A DNA stretch of 64,000 nucleotides from Aquimarina acroporae. Its GTDB lineage: Bacteria; Bacteroidota; Bacteroidia; Flavobacteriales; Flavobacteriaceae. The notes beneath the pieces were generated by a model. It was not told the DNA's origin. It searched no databases and saw only the letters and a program-made list of their open reading frames with translations. This document shows, in pieces, positions 1 through 7,629 of this stretch. Every line of letters begins with the position of its first letter. Positions within the stretch are counted from its first letter, which is position 1. Position numbers and translations under genes: made by a program. The stretch is from contig NZ_JALPRE010000001.1 of the NCBI RefSeq assembly GCF_023195925.1, positions 496,001 to 560,000 of the forward strand, written 5' to 3'.

Positions 1-156
1 AATTATAACGGAATCTGGAAAAAAACTTCCGATTCTACTTTAGTTATAATTCATGGATTTTGGGGTGGTAAACTAGAAAGTAATATATTAATAAAAACGC
101 TTAACAATAAAGAATTGATATTTGAAATATTAGATGATAAAATCATTAAAAACTAA
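1..156 (+). CDS. C-terminal fragment of an unrecognised protein (first visible cassette)
   Basis: The frame is open from base 1 and stops at 154-156, giving the last 51 residues. The start lies outside the window. The fragment alternates hydrophobic and polar residues, ending in KELIFEILDDKIIKN, which looks like the last strands of a beta-rich (perhaps lipocalin-like) domain, but the identification is weak. It sits directly before an attC-like site, so it is probably the gene of the cassette upstream of the first complete one. Confidence 0.55.
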   Translation, partial: NYNGIWKKTSDSTLVIIHGFWGGKLESNILIKTLNNKELIFEILDDKIIKN

Positions 157-448
157 ATGTATTACAAAATCATATACACCTTTATAGCGACTAAGTAATT
201 AATCTATTGAGTGTTCTACTTTTAATACTGTTTTTTGAACTTTAACATCAGCTTTTTACAAACCCATGTTATACTCCCAAAGGGAATACAATCTCTAGTA
301 GCAACAAGCTGTTGCCGTCTAGTAATATTTTAATGTGTCTTGGGGTAACATTTAAGCGTTCGCAAACACTTATAATTAGTTACAAATAATTACAAAATCA
401 GATGTAAGAAATATGGGTACTTTTGGTAACTATGTATACTTGTTGGCG
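157..448 (+). repeat. attC-like site, long type B (copy 1)
   Basis: No gene lies here. This 290-bp block is the first of four type B sites (others near 4347, 8906 and 12061). It shares with them a head resembling ATATATGTGTCATAGC, a middle with CAACCTCTAGTAGCAACAAG, a promoter-like module (GTAAC 345-349, ACACTTA 366-372), an AATTAGTTAC joint, and a terminal stem (GGTAC TTTTG GTAAC type) just before the core GTT at 442. The core GTTGGCGTG (442-450) is exactly complementary to CACGCCAAC at 1204, after the next gene. Long for an attC; the head is diverged in this copy. Confidence 0.7.
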
Positions 449-469
449 TGCATTGGAAAATAAAAAAAC

Positions 470-1198
470 ATGAAAATCAAATTAACTTTATTGCTATTTC
501 TTTTATCAATTCTGATCTACGGTCAGGAAATAAAGACAACGGGTTTTTTAAGAGAGATTAAAACTTATGATGTTTCTGATTTATGGACTTTGAACACGCC
601 TGAACCTCTAGGCTATATTGGAGAAAATTATCAGCGATTTTTCATTCATTTTATTTCGGTAATAAAAAATCCAAATGACCCTCTTGAATATTTTGTTTAT
701 GGAAAAACAAGAGTCAAAAATAATATTTGCAGCTTTCAAGGTACTATAAAAATAAATAAGTCTATGACTTATGACGAAACTGATGTCCCTAATATCAAAC
801 AAGGTTCAGTAATTGGAGAATATGAATTTTTTGAAGACCCGGATCAGAAAGGAACTGGAACTTTAAAGGGTAAATTCTTATCTGACTTTATGATTGACAA
901 AAACGGTAAATTCAAATACGATGACTTGATGGCAAGCGCTGATGGATATGAAAACAATCAATTCGAAGGAGTATGGATTAGCTATAAAAGCAAGTCGTCC
1001 AAAAAATGTAATTGGGGAGATTATCGAATTCCTGACAGTGGAGACTTAGATGGTGGAGCTGGAGAATTTGGACCAGCTTTAAAATATGCCAACTACGGAT
1101 GGGAAAATTATCAGCAAGCTTGGTTTTATGACTCAAGCAAACCGGAAGTGCAAAAAGCAAGAAACAAGGAAAAAGAAAATTGGTGGTTAAAAAATTAA
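470..1198 (+). CDS. Secreted protein of unknown function (cassette gene)
   Basis: 242 residues. A signal peptide covers residues 1-18 (MKIKLTLLLFLLSILIYG before Q), so the protein is exported to the periplasm or surface. I recognise no domain. The C-terminal half is rich in Gly, Asp, Trp and Tyr, with a WISYKSK stretch and a charged tail ending in KEKENWWLKN. It is the only gene of a cassette bounded by GTTGGCGTG at 442 and CACGCCAAC at 1204. The start codon lies 28 bp after the core GTT, so transcription probably comes from the promoter-like module at 345-372. Confidence 0.85.
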   Translation: MKIKLTLLLFLLSILIYGQEIKTTGFLREIKTYDVSDLWTLNTPEPLGYIGENYQRFFIHFISVIKNPNDPLEYFVYGKTRVKNNICSFQGTIKINKSMTYDETDVPNIKQGSVIGEYEFFEDPDQKGTGTLKGKFLSDFMIDKNGKFKYDDLMASADGYENNQFEGVWISYKSKSSKKCNWGDYRIPDSGDLDGGAGEFGPALKYANYGWENYQQAWFYDSSKPEVQKARNKEKENWWLKN

Positions 1199-1203
1199 AA
1201 CGA

Positions 1204-1375
1204 CACGCCAACAAAATATATGTGCCATAGCAGCAAAGTGATCAATCGATTGGTTGTTGTATATTTATGAAGGCGCAATGCTTGCAGAATAGGAAAGTTG
1301 GCAATCAATACCCAGAAAAATCAAAAAGCAAGGTAACATTTTACTCTACTACGACACGTATATAAAACGTTACAG
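1204..1375 (+). repeat. attC-like site, type A (copy 1)
   Basis: 172 bp from CACGCCAAC (complement of the cassette's own start at 442) to the core GTTACAG (1369-1375). The ends pair as ATATATGTG...CACGTATAT and CATAGCAGC...GCTACGAC; an inner stem pairs GGCGCAATGCTTGC with the TTGGCAATC region, weaker here than in copy 4. Contains the promoter-like module GTAAC 1333-1337 and ACACGTA 1354-1360. Four full type A copies occur (1204, 1907, 2590, 9750). Confidence 0.8.
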
Positions 1376-1391
1376 GTAAGCAAAACGATCT

Positions 1392-1898
1392 ATGAAAATA
1401 TTTTATCTATTTATAATTCTTATATCAACTCAAACAAGTTTTGGACAAAACTTGGACTTTGAAAAGTTTGAATTCAAAGGACTAAACTTCTATTCTTCGA
1501 AATCAAAAATTATCAAAAAATTCGGTGACCCAAATAAACAATTTGAACCGAACTATGATTGCGGCGGATTATCAGCGGAATGGCAAGGTGTTAAATATTT
1601 TACTCTTGAATATAGAGATGTGAAATTTACTGGAAATGAAAAGGAAAAATATTTAATTGAGAAGATTAACTTTAAGAATGATAATACGATTGAACTAATT
1701 TATGGTAAGCATAAACTAAACTGTGAAACAGAATTGAATATGCTTTCAGAAATATTTGGAAAACAAATTAAAGATCGAATAGCTAAGGGACAGTTAAATG
1801 GCTTATTCACCGTTCAGCACGAAAAAATGGATGATGGAATAACGTTAGAAATTGAAAATGGAAAACTAATTAGTTTCGGTTATTGGACTTCTTGTTGA
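1392..1898 (+). CDS. Secreted protein of unknown function (cassette gene)
   Basis: 168 residues. The N-terminus (residues 1-18, ending SFGQ) is a signal peptide, so the mature protein is periplasmic or surface exposed. No family recognised. Cys residues occur near positions 57, 116 and 168 (CGG, NCETE, final TSC), which could form a disulfide. Single gene of its cassette: core GTTACAGG at 1369, matching CCTCTAAC (7 of 8) at 1907. The start is the only in-frame ATG placed before the hydrophobic segment and is 21 bp from the core. Confidence 0.82.
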   Translation: MKIFYLFIILISTQTSFGQNLDFEKFEFKGLNFYSSKSKIIKKFGDPNKQFEPNYDCGGLSAEWQGVKYFTLEYRDVKFTGNEKEKYLIEKINFKNDNTIELIYGKHKLNCETELNMLSEIFGKQIKDRIAKGQLNGLFTVQHEKMDDGITLEIENGKLISFGYWTSC

Positions 1899-1906
1899 AA
1901 AGCCAG

Positions 1907-2077
1907 CCTCTAACATTATATATGAAATCAGAGCAATCTAGTCCAAGATCAAGAGGTCATTTCCTTTTTGCTAAGGCTGAGATTTTCATAGGTTTAATAA
2001 GAAAAAAAAATGCGTAGAAAAACTTAACAGAGAGGTAACAATTTACGCTACTACGACACATATATAAACCGTCTTAA
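1907..2077 (+). repeat. attC-like site, type A (copy 2, diverged)
   Basis: About 170 bp. The head TAACATTATATATG and tail CTACTACGACACATATATAA are conserved, while the middle is diverged from the other type A copies. Promoter-like module GTAAC 2035-2039, ACACATA 2056-2062. The right core is GTCTTAAACT (2071-2080), where the usual GTT has become GTC, which would be expected to hurt recombination. It still pairs 8 of 10 with AGTTTACAAC at 2590. Confidence 0.72.
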
Positions 2078-2099
2078 ACTATTCTAAATTGACAAATTA

Positions 2100-2585
2100 A
2101 TGGCAGAAAAATCAATTGTAGCAGATTCTTCAAAATCCAATAATAAAATGGACAATGTATTAAACCAATTAAAAAGTGGTTTATCCAAAATAGGTGATCT
2201 CGGAACCAATACTAAAGATAAATTTGTTAATTATGTAAAAGATATTTTTGATATTTTACCTTTAATTGAAAAAGCTGGATTTAGAACGAACAGATTAATT
2301 GTTGGAATATCAATCCCTCCATCGGTAGAAATCCATTTTAGCAGAGTTACTGAATTTGACGAACATCATATTAAAAAATTAATGGACGAATATTCAAACA
2401 AAAAAATGTTCAAATTAATTCTAAAAGGGCTGTTGATGTCAAACGAGTTTCAATCCAAGATTTCAACGGAGGATCTAATTTTTAGCGAAACCTGCATTGA
2501 GATTTCTATACCACCAAAAATTAGTATAAAATACTTAAACAAGGATATCGCAAGTTTAAATAAAATCGAAACTGAATTTGATTAA
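2100..2585 (+). CDS. Protein of unknown function, predicted cytoplasmic (cassette gene)
   Basis: 161 residues, no signal peptide. Residues 1-50 are Lys/Ser/Asp rich and likely amphipathic or coiled (MDNVLNQLKSGLSKIGDLG). The remainder has two similar segments containing IEISIPPK / VGISIPPS, each followed by a charged helix, suggesting an internal duplication of an I-S-I-P-P strand motif. No known family recognised. Single gene of its cassette; the ATG is 29 bp after the core at 2071. Confidence 0.8.
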   Translation: MAEKSIVADSSKSNNKMDNVLNQLKSGLSKIGDLGTNTKDKFVNYVKDIFDILPLIEKAGFRTNRLIVGISIPPSVEIHFSRVTEFDEHHIKKLMDEYSNKKMFKLILKGLLMSNEFQSKISTEDLIFSETCIEISIPPKISIKYLNKDIASLNKIETEFD

Positions 2586-2589
2586 AAAC

Positions 2590-2763
2590 AGTTTACAACA
2601 ACATATATGTGATCATGGCAGCTAAGTGATGAATCAGATTGTCTTTGTATATTTATGAAGACACAATGCTTGCAGAATGGAAAAGATAGCAACCAATGCG
2701 CAGAAAAACCAAAAAGCAAGGTAATATTTTGCCTTGCTACGACACATACATTAATCGTTGTAG
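2590..2763 (+). repeat. attC-like site, type A (copy 3)
   Basis: About 174 bp from AGTTTACAAC to the core GTTGTAG (2757-2763). Outer arms ATATATGTGATCATGGCAGC and TTGCTACGACACATACAT pair imperfectly. An inner stem involves GACACAATGCTTGC and the AGCAACCAATGCGC region. Promoter-like module with a variant first box GTAAT (2721-2725) and ACACATA (2742-2748), again 16 nt apart. Confidence 0.8.
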
Positions 2764-2775
2764 ATCATTTAAAGA

Positions 2776-3252
2776 ATGGATAAAGAAACTTGGAACGAAA
2801 TAATTAAAAATGGGGCTTACTCTCATGAGTTGGATTGGATAGCTCAGGATAATTTGGGGCAGATAGCCATATTTAGCGCAATTATGGAAGCGCCAATCCC
2901 TAAAGTCATTGGAAAATCCTATGCATTATTTTCTGAACTAGAATTGATAATCAATCAATTAACTGAAAAAGGCAACGCAGAACCAATTACAAAGAATAAC
3001 AGAAATATATCTGATTGGTTAGAATACTCTAAAAAAGGACTTTTCGCATTTGATTTTCAAGACGTTCACCGAGAAAAGCAGGATAAATTAGAACATTATG
3101 ACTTGATTTCCATTCCATCAAATCCGATTTATATTCATGACCTTAAATTGAAAAAAGAAATTGAAGGTATTATTCCTAAAATTGATTGCAATTTTCAAGA
3201 AGGGAATGTTTCTAATGAAAAAATAAAAAGCAATCCACAACAACGTGTATAA
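2776..3252 (+). CDS. Unknown protein whose end overlaps the attC-like site (cassette gene)
   Basis: 158 residues, acidic, no signal peptide or membrane segment. The N-terminal part (HELDWIAQDNLGQIAIFSA, residues 17-35) loosely recalls immunity or SUKH-like proteins that begin with a W-hA-D-G-hA-hF pattern; this is only a resemblance and I would not name it. The last residues (NPQQRV) are encoded by the left arm of the following site: AATCCACAAC at 3232-3241 pairs 8 of 10 with the cassette's start GTTGTAGATC at 2757. So the reading frame ends inside the recombination site. Confidence 0.8.
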   Translation: MDKETWNEIIKNGAYSHELDWIAQDNLGQIAIFSAIMEAPIPKVIGKSYALFSELELIINQLTEKGNAEPITKNNRNISDWLEYSKKGLFAFDFQDVHREKQDKLEHYDLISIPSNPIYIHDLKLKKEIEGIIPKIDCNFQEGNVSNEKIKSNPQQRV

Positions 3253-3321
3253 TTAACTTACCAATACGTTGGGAAAATAAGTTATGATTTTTCTCAACTA
3301 ATCATACAAAAACCGTTACCA
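3232..3321 (+). repeat. attC-like site, short type C (copy 1)
   Basis: 90 bp. Arms CGTGTATAATTAACTT and AAGTTATGATT...AATCATACA pair; the core GTTACCA is at 3315-3321. A second copy with the same ends (GTGTATAATTAA, AATCATACAC) closes the array at 13,864. Unlike types A and B it lacks the GTAACATTT module. Confidence 0.75.
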
Positions 3322-3330
3322 CACATTTGA

Positions 3331-4167
3331 ATGAACAAACTCACTTACGTCATAATTTTAGTTTTATTCTTCACAGTTAACTCTTGCGTAAACAAGAAAA
3401 AAACTGAATCCAAAACAGACCGATCAGCTTTAAATATTTCAACTGATTTACAGGTTGACCATTTTAACATTTGGGTTAAAAATCCAAAAACAGCAAAAAA
3501 GAAATTAAGAGATATTGGATTCACCTCTGTTCCCGACTCACTTTCGGCAATACATAAAGGACAAGGAACAACAGGACGGTATTTCTACTTTTTAAACAAC
3601 TACCTCGAATTAATTTTTGTGTACGACCAAACCGAATTCAAAGAAAATAATAGAGTAAATAGAGATTTAGATTTTGCTGAGAGAGCAAATTTTGATAAAA
3701 ATGGAGCTTCACCTTTTAGCGTTGCTTTAAAAGTAAAAGACTATGATATAGAAAAAATTCCATTCAAAACAGTGAAATATCATCAAGAATGGATGGATAA
3801 TAATGAAAATATATATTCAGCTGTTAATTCAAAAACAAACCTAAAAGAGCCTTCTGTTTTTGTAGTTTATCCCGAATTAGAATCGGATAGGTTTGAAACA
3901 CTATCTGACTTAAAAAATATACCAGAAGAATACGCTTTTGCAAGAACGTTCTATAAACATCCAAATGGGGCTAAAAAAGTAACGAATATCAAGATTATAT
4001 CGCCTGAATTGGACATGGAAACCCAAACAATCAAAGCTATTAATGGAATTGAAAACTTAAGCATCAAAAATGGTGCAAAGCATTTAATGGAATTGACTTT
4101 TGACAATAATATTCAAGGAAAAATATTTGACTTACGACCTGAATTACCACTAATTATAAAAATATGA
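3331..4167 (+). CDS. Glyoxalase-like (VOC superfamily) lipoprotein
   Basis: 278 residues. The N-terminus is a lipoprotein signal with lipobox VNSC (Cys 19). Residues about 40-110 (LQVDHFNIWVKNPKTAKK, then TGRYFYFLNNYLELIFVYD) match the first half of a glyoxalase-like fold of the VOC superfamily: a beta-alpha-beta-beta-beta unit opening with a D-H-F/V pair and closing with an E on the YLELI strand. A second, weaker unit runs to the C-terminus (KHLMELTFD). VOC proteins bind a divalent metal and act in isomerase, dioxygenase or resistance reactions; the substrate is unknown. Cassette start GTTACCACA at 3315 pairs with TATGGCAAC at 4181. Confidence 0.75.
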   Translation: MNKLTYVIILVLFFTVNSCVNKKKTESKTDRSALNISTDLQVDHFNIWVKNPKTAKKKLRDIGFTSVPDSLSAIHKGQGTTGRYFYFLNNYLELIFVYDQTEFKENNRVNRDLDFAERANFDKNGASPFSVALKVKDYDIEKIPFKTVKYHQEWMDNNENIYSAVNSKTNLKEPSVFVVYPELESDRFETLSDLKNIPEEYAFARTFYKHPNGAKKVTNIKIISPELDMETQTIKAINGIENLSIKNGAKHLMELTFDNNIQGKIFDLRPELPLIIKI

Positions 4168-4180
4168 CAAATAAAAAACG

Positions 4181-4350
4181 TATGGCAACAATGTGAAAAG
4201 AATAGGCGAAACAGGAGTGAAATCAAAGTTTTTGGCTCGTATCAAAGTTTGAGTAGAACTGAAAGTTTCGTGCTTCGAAATCTGTCACTTTCTATATTGA
4301 CATTGGGAATGGAAAGATGAGAAGGAGAGCTAAATATAAAAGAACCGGCT
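4181..4350 (+). repeat. Degenerate attC-like site and gene-less remnant
   Basis: No gene. TATGGCAAC (4181-4189) is the right partner of the preceding cassette's start. AACAATGTGAAAAG near 4186 and TTGACATTG near 4299 look like the two arms of a further site family of about 120 bp. No clean GTT core follows. A stretch to about 4350 has no coding potential and runs straight into the next type B site, so a cassette may have been lost here. Confidence 0.5.
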
Positions 4351-4609
4351 GATAACAAGATATATGATGTCATAGCAACTACGCGAAAAGTAAACTAGTG
4401 ATATATACTTTTCTGGTTTTAACACCTACTTTTCTAAACCTCTCACTATACTCTCTAAGGGCATACAACCTCTGGTAGTGATACGCTACGGGCCTCTAGT
4501 GACATTTCAGGGTGTTTTAGGGTAACATTTGAGCGTTCGCAAACACTTACTCTTAGTTAGAGACCATTCTAGAAGAATATATAAGAAATATAGGTGCTTT
4601 TGGTAATTG
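4347..4609 (+). repeat. attC-like site, long type B (copy 2, right end eroded)
   Basis: Head GATAACAAGATATATGATGTCATAGC, then the type B middle, module GTAAC 4522-4526 and ACACTTA 4543-4549, TTAGTTAG joint and a weakened terminal stem (GGTGC TTTTG GTAATT). In the other three copies a core GTT follows TACACTT; here a few bases are missing and only ATAGGC remains, so the right core appears destroyed. Confidence 0.68.
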
Positions 4610-4635
4610 TAAACATAGGCTACCCAATATTGCAA

Positions 4636-5139
4636 ATGATTGAATTCTCCCCTCCAATATCTGAACGTACGACTCAAGAACTAGTCGAAATTGTGTACTT
4701 AGGCAAAGATCATTGGAATGAAGAAGCTATTCGACAATCAAAACTGGAACTTAAAAAAAGAAATGTTTCGAAAAAAGAGCAAGAAAAGTTAATTGCTAAG
4801 TGGGAAAAAGAAGCAAATGAGTATTTTACCGAGTTAGAAAATACTTTAGAACAAAATCAATTTGAAAGTTATACCAGGATTAGAATGTTATACATTTTTG
4901 CTGTAGCACCATTTATCCTTTCAGGTAGTTGGTCTGTTGGAAAAGATCTTTTTGAACTTAGAAATGAAAACTTTACGTTAAAATTTAAACAGCGATTGCT
5001 ATTACTCATAACTGGAACTTTATTTTGGACAGGTTTGTTTATTTATGGGTTTAAAAAATCTGAAGAAAAACGATTAAAACTTTCTCCAGAAGATAAAATC
5101 GAAATATCTGACTGGAAAAAGAAACACGGATACGAATAA
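4636..5139 (+). CDS. Membrane protein of unknown function with N-terminal soluble region
   Basis: 167 residues from the ATG at 4636. A longer frame from a GTG at 4594 would begin inside the repeat, so the ATG is preferred. Residues 1-75 are soluble and helical (SERTTQELVEIVYLG, then a Lys/Glu-rich run); two hydrophobic segments follow near 80-100 and 115-135, and a charged cytoplasmic tail ends the protein. Opening segments of the type SERTTEELhxIh occur in many small flavobacterial membrane proteins, but I know no function. Confidence 0.75.
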   Translation: MIEFSPPISERTTQELVEIVYLGKDHWNEEAIRQSKLELKKRNVSKKEQEKLIAKWEKEANEYFTELENTLEQNQFESYTRIRMLYIFAVAPFILSGSWSVGKDLFELRNENFTLKFKQRLLLLITGTLFWTGLFIYGFKKSEEKRLKLSPEDKIEISDWKKKHGYE

Positions 5140-5168
5140 AAGACAGTAAACGACAACAAGAGGTACTT

Positions 5169-5756
5169 ATGAATCAAACCGATATTAATGTTTTAAAATC
5201 TAAATTCAAAAGGCATAAAATAAGTCATCAAATTGATGGATATAAAATAACAATTGGGGTAGCAAAAACAAATTACCCAATTCTTATTGGTTTTGTTATT
5301 TTCCCTCTTTTAATTTTTATTGCGTGCGCGTATTACGTCTTAATTGAAAATAGCGATATTTTCAGTAAGATGCCAATAAAAATAATCCTCCTTATACTAT
5401 CATCCCTCGGTTTTTCAGTATTCTATGCGCAACGATTACTATCGAACAGAAAAGTCAACAACAGCATCAAAACCTTTTATAATAAATCTTTAAAAATTGA
5501 ACATAAAAACTTCTCTGGTAGTTTCGACAAAAGAAATACTAAAGCTATTGGGTATTCGACCAATTATCTTGAAGATGATGTTTATGAAGGAACATTATTC
5601 CTGTTGGATACTCAAGAAAACATATACCCATTACTTGGTTTTGATGATGAACATGAAAAATATGTAATTGGCGACCTAAAATGGTTTGCAGAATTCTTCT
5701 CTTATTACTTAGAATTAGAAAACATTGATTTAAAGGAAGAACAAAACACGTTGTAG
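5169..5756 (+). CDS. Membrane protein of unknown function, two transmembrane segments
   Basis: 195 residues. A 30-residue soluble start, then two hydrophobic helices near 36-58 and 69-88, then a soluble C-terminal domain rich in Asp/Glu/Tyr. The layout resembles bPH-like or YcxB-like membrane proteins, but no diagnostic motif is visible. Only 29 bp separate it from the previous stop, with no recognisable attC-like site, so the two may share a cassette or the site has been lost. Confidence 0.75.
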   Translation: MNQTDINVLKSKFKRHKISHQIDGYKITIGVAKTNYPILIGFVIFPLLIFIACAYYVLIENSDIFSKMPIKIILLILSSLGFSVFYAQRLLSNRKVNNSIKTFYNKSLKIEHKNFSGSFDKRNTKAIGYSTNYLEDDVYEGTLFLLDTQENIYPLLGFDDEHEKYVIGDLKWFAEFFSYYLELENIDLKEEQNTL

Positions 5757-5826
5757 GATTTCCTTTATATTTGAGTAAACACCTTGCCTAACTAACACAC
5801 ATATTATAACCATAATTAATGATTAA

Positions 5827-6441
5827 ATGAAACCATTAAAGTCAACCATAACTCAGATCATTATTATTGGTATTCTACTAGTAATCCTATTTACAGACTA
5901 TCTAAATCCCATAAAGGAATATTTACCAATACTATGGACTTTAACCATTACTTTATCAATACTTAAGAGCCTAAAATACCTAAGAGGTAATATTAGTAAT
6001 GAGTTAAGGTTTTTAACAGATAATGATACTTATAATAGAATTTATCCCTTTATAATTGGAATACTATTAGTGATTGGTGGGGCTTACGCTATTATTTTCA
6101 TAGAAGAGTATTTGATTTTCTCTTTATTGATAACTTTAAACGGACTTTTGCTAATCATTTCTGGGTTTCTATTTATACCAAATGGAATGATTTGGATAAA
6201 AGACAAAGAATTGATTTCTGTTAGTGGGAATCAAAAAAATAGTATAGAAATTAAAAAACTACAGGAGATAAATTTATTCCAAAATAGAATTATTTTTATT
6301 GACCAAACTCAAAAGAAGTATAATCTTGATCATCTATATTTAAAGATGGTTGACTTCGTTAAAATATCAGATTTTATTAATCATAACCTCAATAAAAAAA
6401 TTGAAATAAAGACGAATGATATTAAGGTGCATGAATCATAG
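5827..6441 (+). CDS. Four-helix membrane protein of unknown function
   Basis: 204 residues with four hydrophobic segments (near 9-25, 33-48, 73-92 and 96-118), followed by a soluble C-terminal part with beta-strand pattern (IEIKKLQEINLFQNRIIFIDQTQKKYNL, shown only as its start and end in position terms 138-165). No family recognised. No attC-like site is visible in the 70-bp gap before it, and the next gene begins 46 bp later, so genes 5827 and 6487 may be a pair. Confidence 0.72.
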   Translation: MKPLKSTITQIIIIGILLVILFTDYLNPIKEYLPILWTLTITLSILKSLKYLRGNISNELRFLTDNDTYNRIYPFIIGILLVIGGAYAIIFIEEYLIFSLLITLNGLLLIISGFLFIPNGMIWIKDKELISVSGNQKNSIEIKKLQEINLFQNRIIFIDQTQKKYNLDHLYLKMVDFVKISDFINHNLNKKIEIKTNDIKVHES

Positions 6442-6486
6442 CTACATTTAGATAGTTTGCACTATTTACTTTTAGGTATAAACCAG

Positions 6487-7317
6487 ATGAACTTATTTAA
6501 AGCGAGTAAAAAAGAGAATCATATCATTAAACTGTTCAAGATAACCGACCTGCAAAGTGCGAAACAGTTTGATATGGAAAGTTGTATTCTTAATACAATA
6601 GCTTTCATAAATCAAAAAACCGATTTACAAGCTACTTGTTTTGACTTAAATTATAAAGATTCAAGAAAGACTCTAAATGGTTTTAAAAAGATATTAAAAA
6701 AGCAAAAAGAAATTGTCTACAGTTCTGTAGGGTTCGAACCAAATAACACAAATACATATTTTTCGATTAGTAACCCGATGCTTAATTACACCGAACCACC
6801 TCAAAACTCAATACTTCAGATATGTATTCAAATATCAAGCGAACTTATAGATCAAAAATCTGTTGAAAATATAGCTGAAACTTTAATTAATGCTTTTAAT
6901 TTCGAATATGGATATATAACCAAATTACCCGAAAACTATGATTCAGAAACTGAACGAAAAATAAAAAGAGGATTATTTTCAACAAGTGTTGAAGTAAATG
7001 AAACCGATCATGTATGGACATTTCATTCAATAGGAATACTAGAAGGTTACATAAAGAGTCTTTATCAACTAAATTATCTTAACAAAAGCCATTTTGAGGA
7101 TTCAAATTTCAAAGAACGTAGTATGAAATATGGAACTTTGCAAAGCGTATCCAATAAAATTTCTAAGTGGACTTTGAATTTGAAAGAAATTAGAGACTTA
7201 AAAAAGGATAGACATATCAAAAATAAGTCAATAATTACCGAAGATCTTGAATTTTTAAAAACTGACGAAGCAAAAGTGTTTAAAGATAAGATGGAACCGA
7301 AAAACAACAATTTTTAA
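6487..7317 (+). CDS. Cytoplasmic protein of unknown function
   Basis: 276 residues from the ATG at 6487; an upstream in-frame TTG at 6457 would add ten residues but has little support. No signal peptide or membrane helix. The protein is rich in Asn, Lys and Ser; nothing in it matches a family I know. The pattern SISNPMLNYTEPP and a middle region with alternating strands suggests a mixed alpha/beta fold. Its end runs into an A-like site that starts near 7311. Confidence 0.75.
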   Translation: MNLFKASKKENHIIKLFKITDLQSAKQFDMESCILNTIAFINQKTDLQATCFDLNYKDSRKTLNGFKKILKKQKEIVYSSVGFEPNNTNTYFSISNPMLNYTEPPQNSILQICIQISSELIDQKSVENIAETLINAFNFEYGYITKLPENYDSETERKIKRGLFSTSVEVNETDHVWTFHSIGILEGYIKSLYQLNYLNKSHFEDSNFKERSMKYGTLQSVSNKISKWTLNLKEIRDLKKDRHIKNKSIITEDLEFLKTDEAKVFKDKMEPKNNNF

Positions 7318-7457
7318 AACAACATATTCGAATATCAAATTGTTTTTATACTTTAAAATATAAAACAATTTAAAAAATAAATGCCAATTGCACCGGAACA
7401 TCTAAAAAGACATGGTAACACTTTGACCCGTTACGCCATGTATAAAAAACGTTATCT
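7311..7457 (+). repeat. attC-like site, A-like, with long AT-rich stem
   Basis: After the stop, AAAACAACATATTCG resembles the type A head. A strong inner hairpin pairs AAATTGTTTTTATA (about 7338) with TATAAAACAATTT (about 7361). The tail is type A: GTAAC 7415-7419, then after 16 nt CCATGTA 7436-7442, and core GTTATCT at 7451-7457. No gene here. Confidence 0.62.
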
Positions 7458-7566
7458 ACAAACTACAACTGAAATACTTAATACCATTAGCAACTATATT
7501 TTTATTACTACTAACACCAAATATAGATGTTGGTTGTCCTTCCATCCAGGCTGTATGTAGAATAAC
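7452..7566 (+). other. Mini-cassette with a signal-peptide-like reading frame
   Basis: A 115-bp unit bounded by GTTATCTACA (7451-7460) and TGTAGAATAAC (7556-7566), which pair except for one extra A. Between them one frame is open with no ATG; from a CTG near 7469 it would read LKYLIPLATIFLLLLTP then NIDVGCPSIQAVC, a hydrophobic segment followed by a Cys-containing tail, and it stops at TAG 7579-7581. It is either a decayed gene or a very small secreted peptide with an unusual start. Confidence 0.4.
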
Positions 7567-7620
7567 GTTCAGGCAACTATAGATCAATAAAATGCGTCTA
7601 TAGTTTTAGAAACGTAATTT
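7567..7620 (+). repeat. Short hairpin, possible attC-like remnant
   Basis: AACTATAGA (7575-7583) and TCTATAGTT (7597-7605) form a perfect 9-bp stem with a 13-nt loop between the mini-cassette and the protease gene. It is followed by AACGTAATTTG, a weak version of a core. It could be a short site of another family or an ordinary hairpin. Confidence 0.4.
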
Positions 7621-7629
7621 GATATAAAA

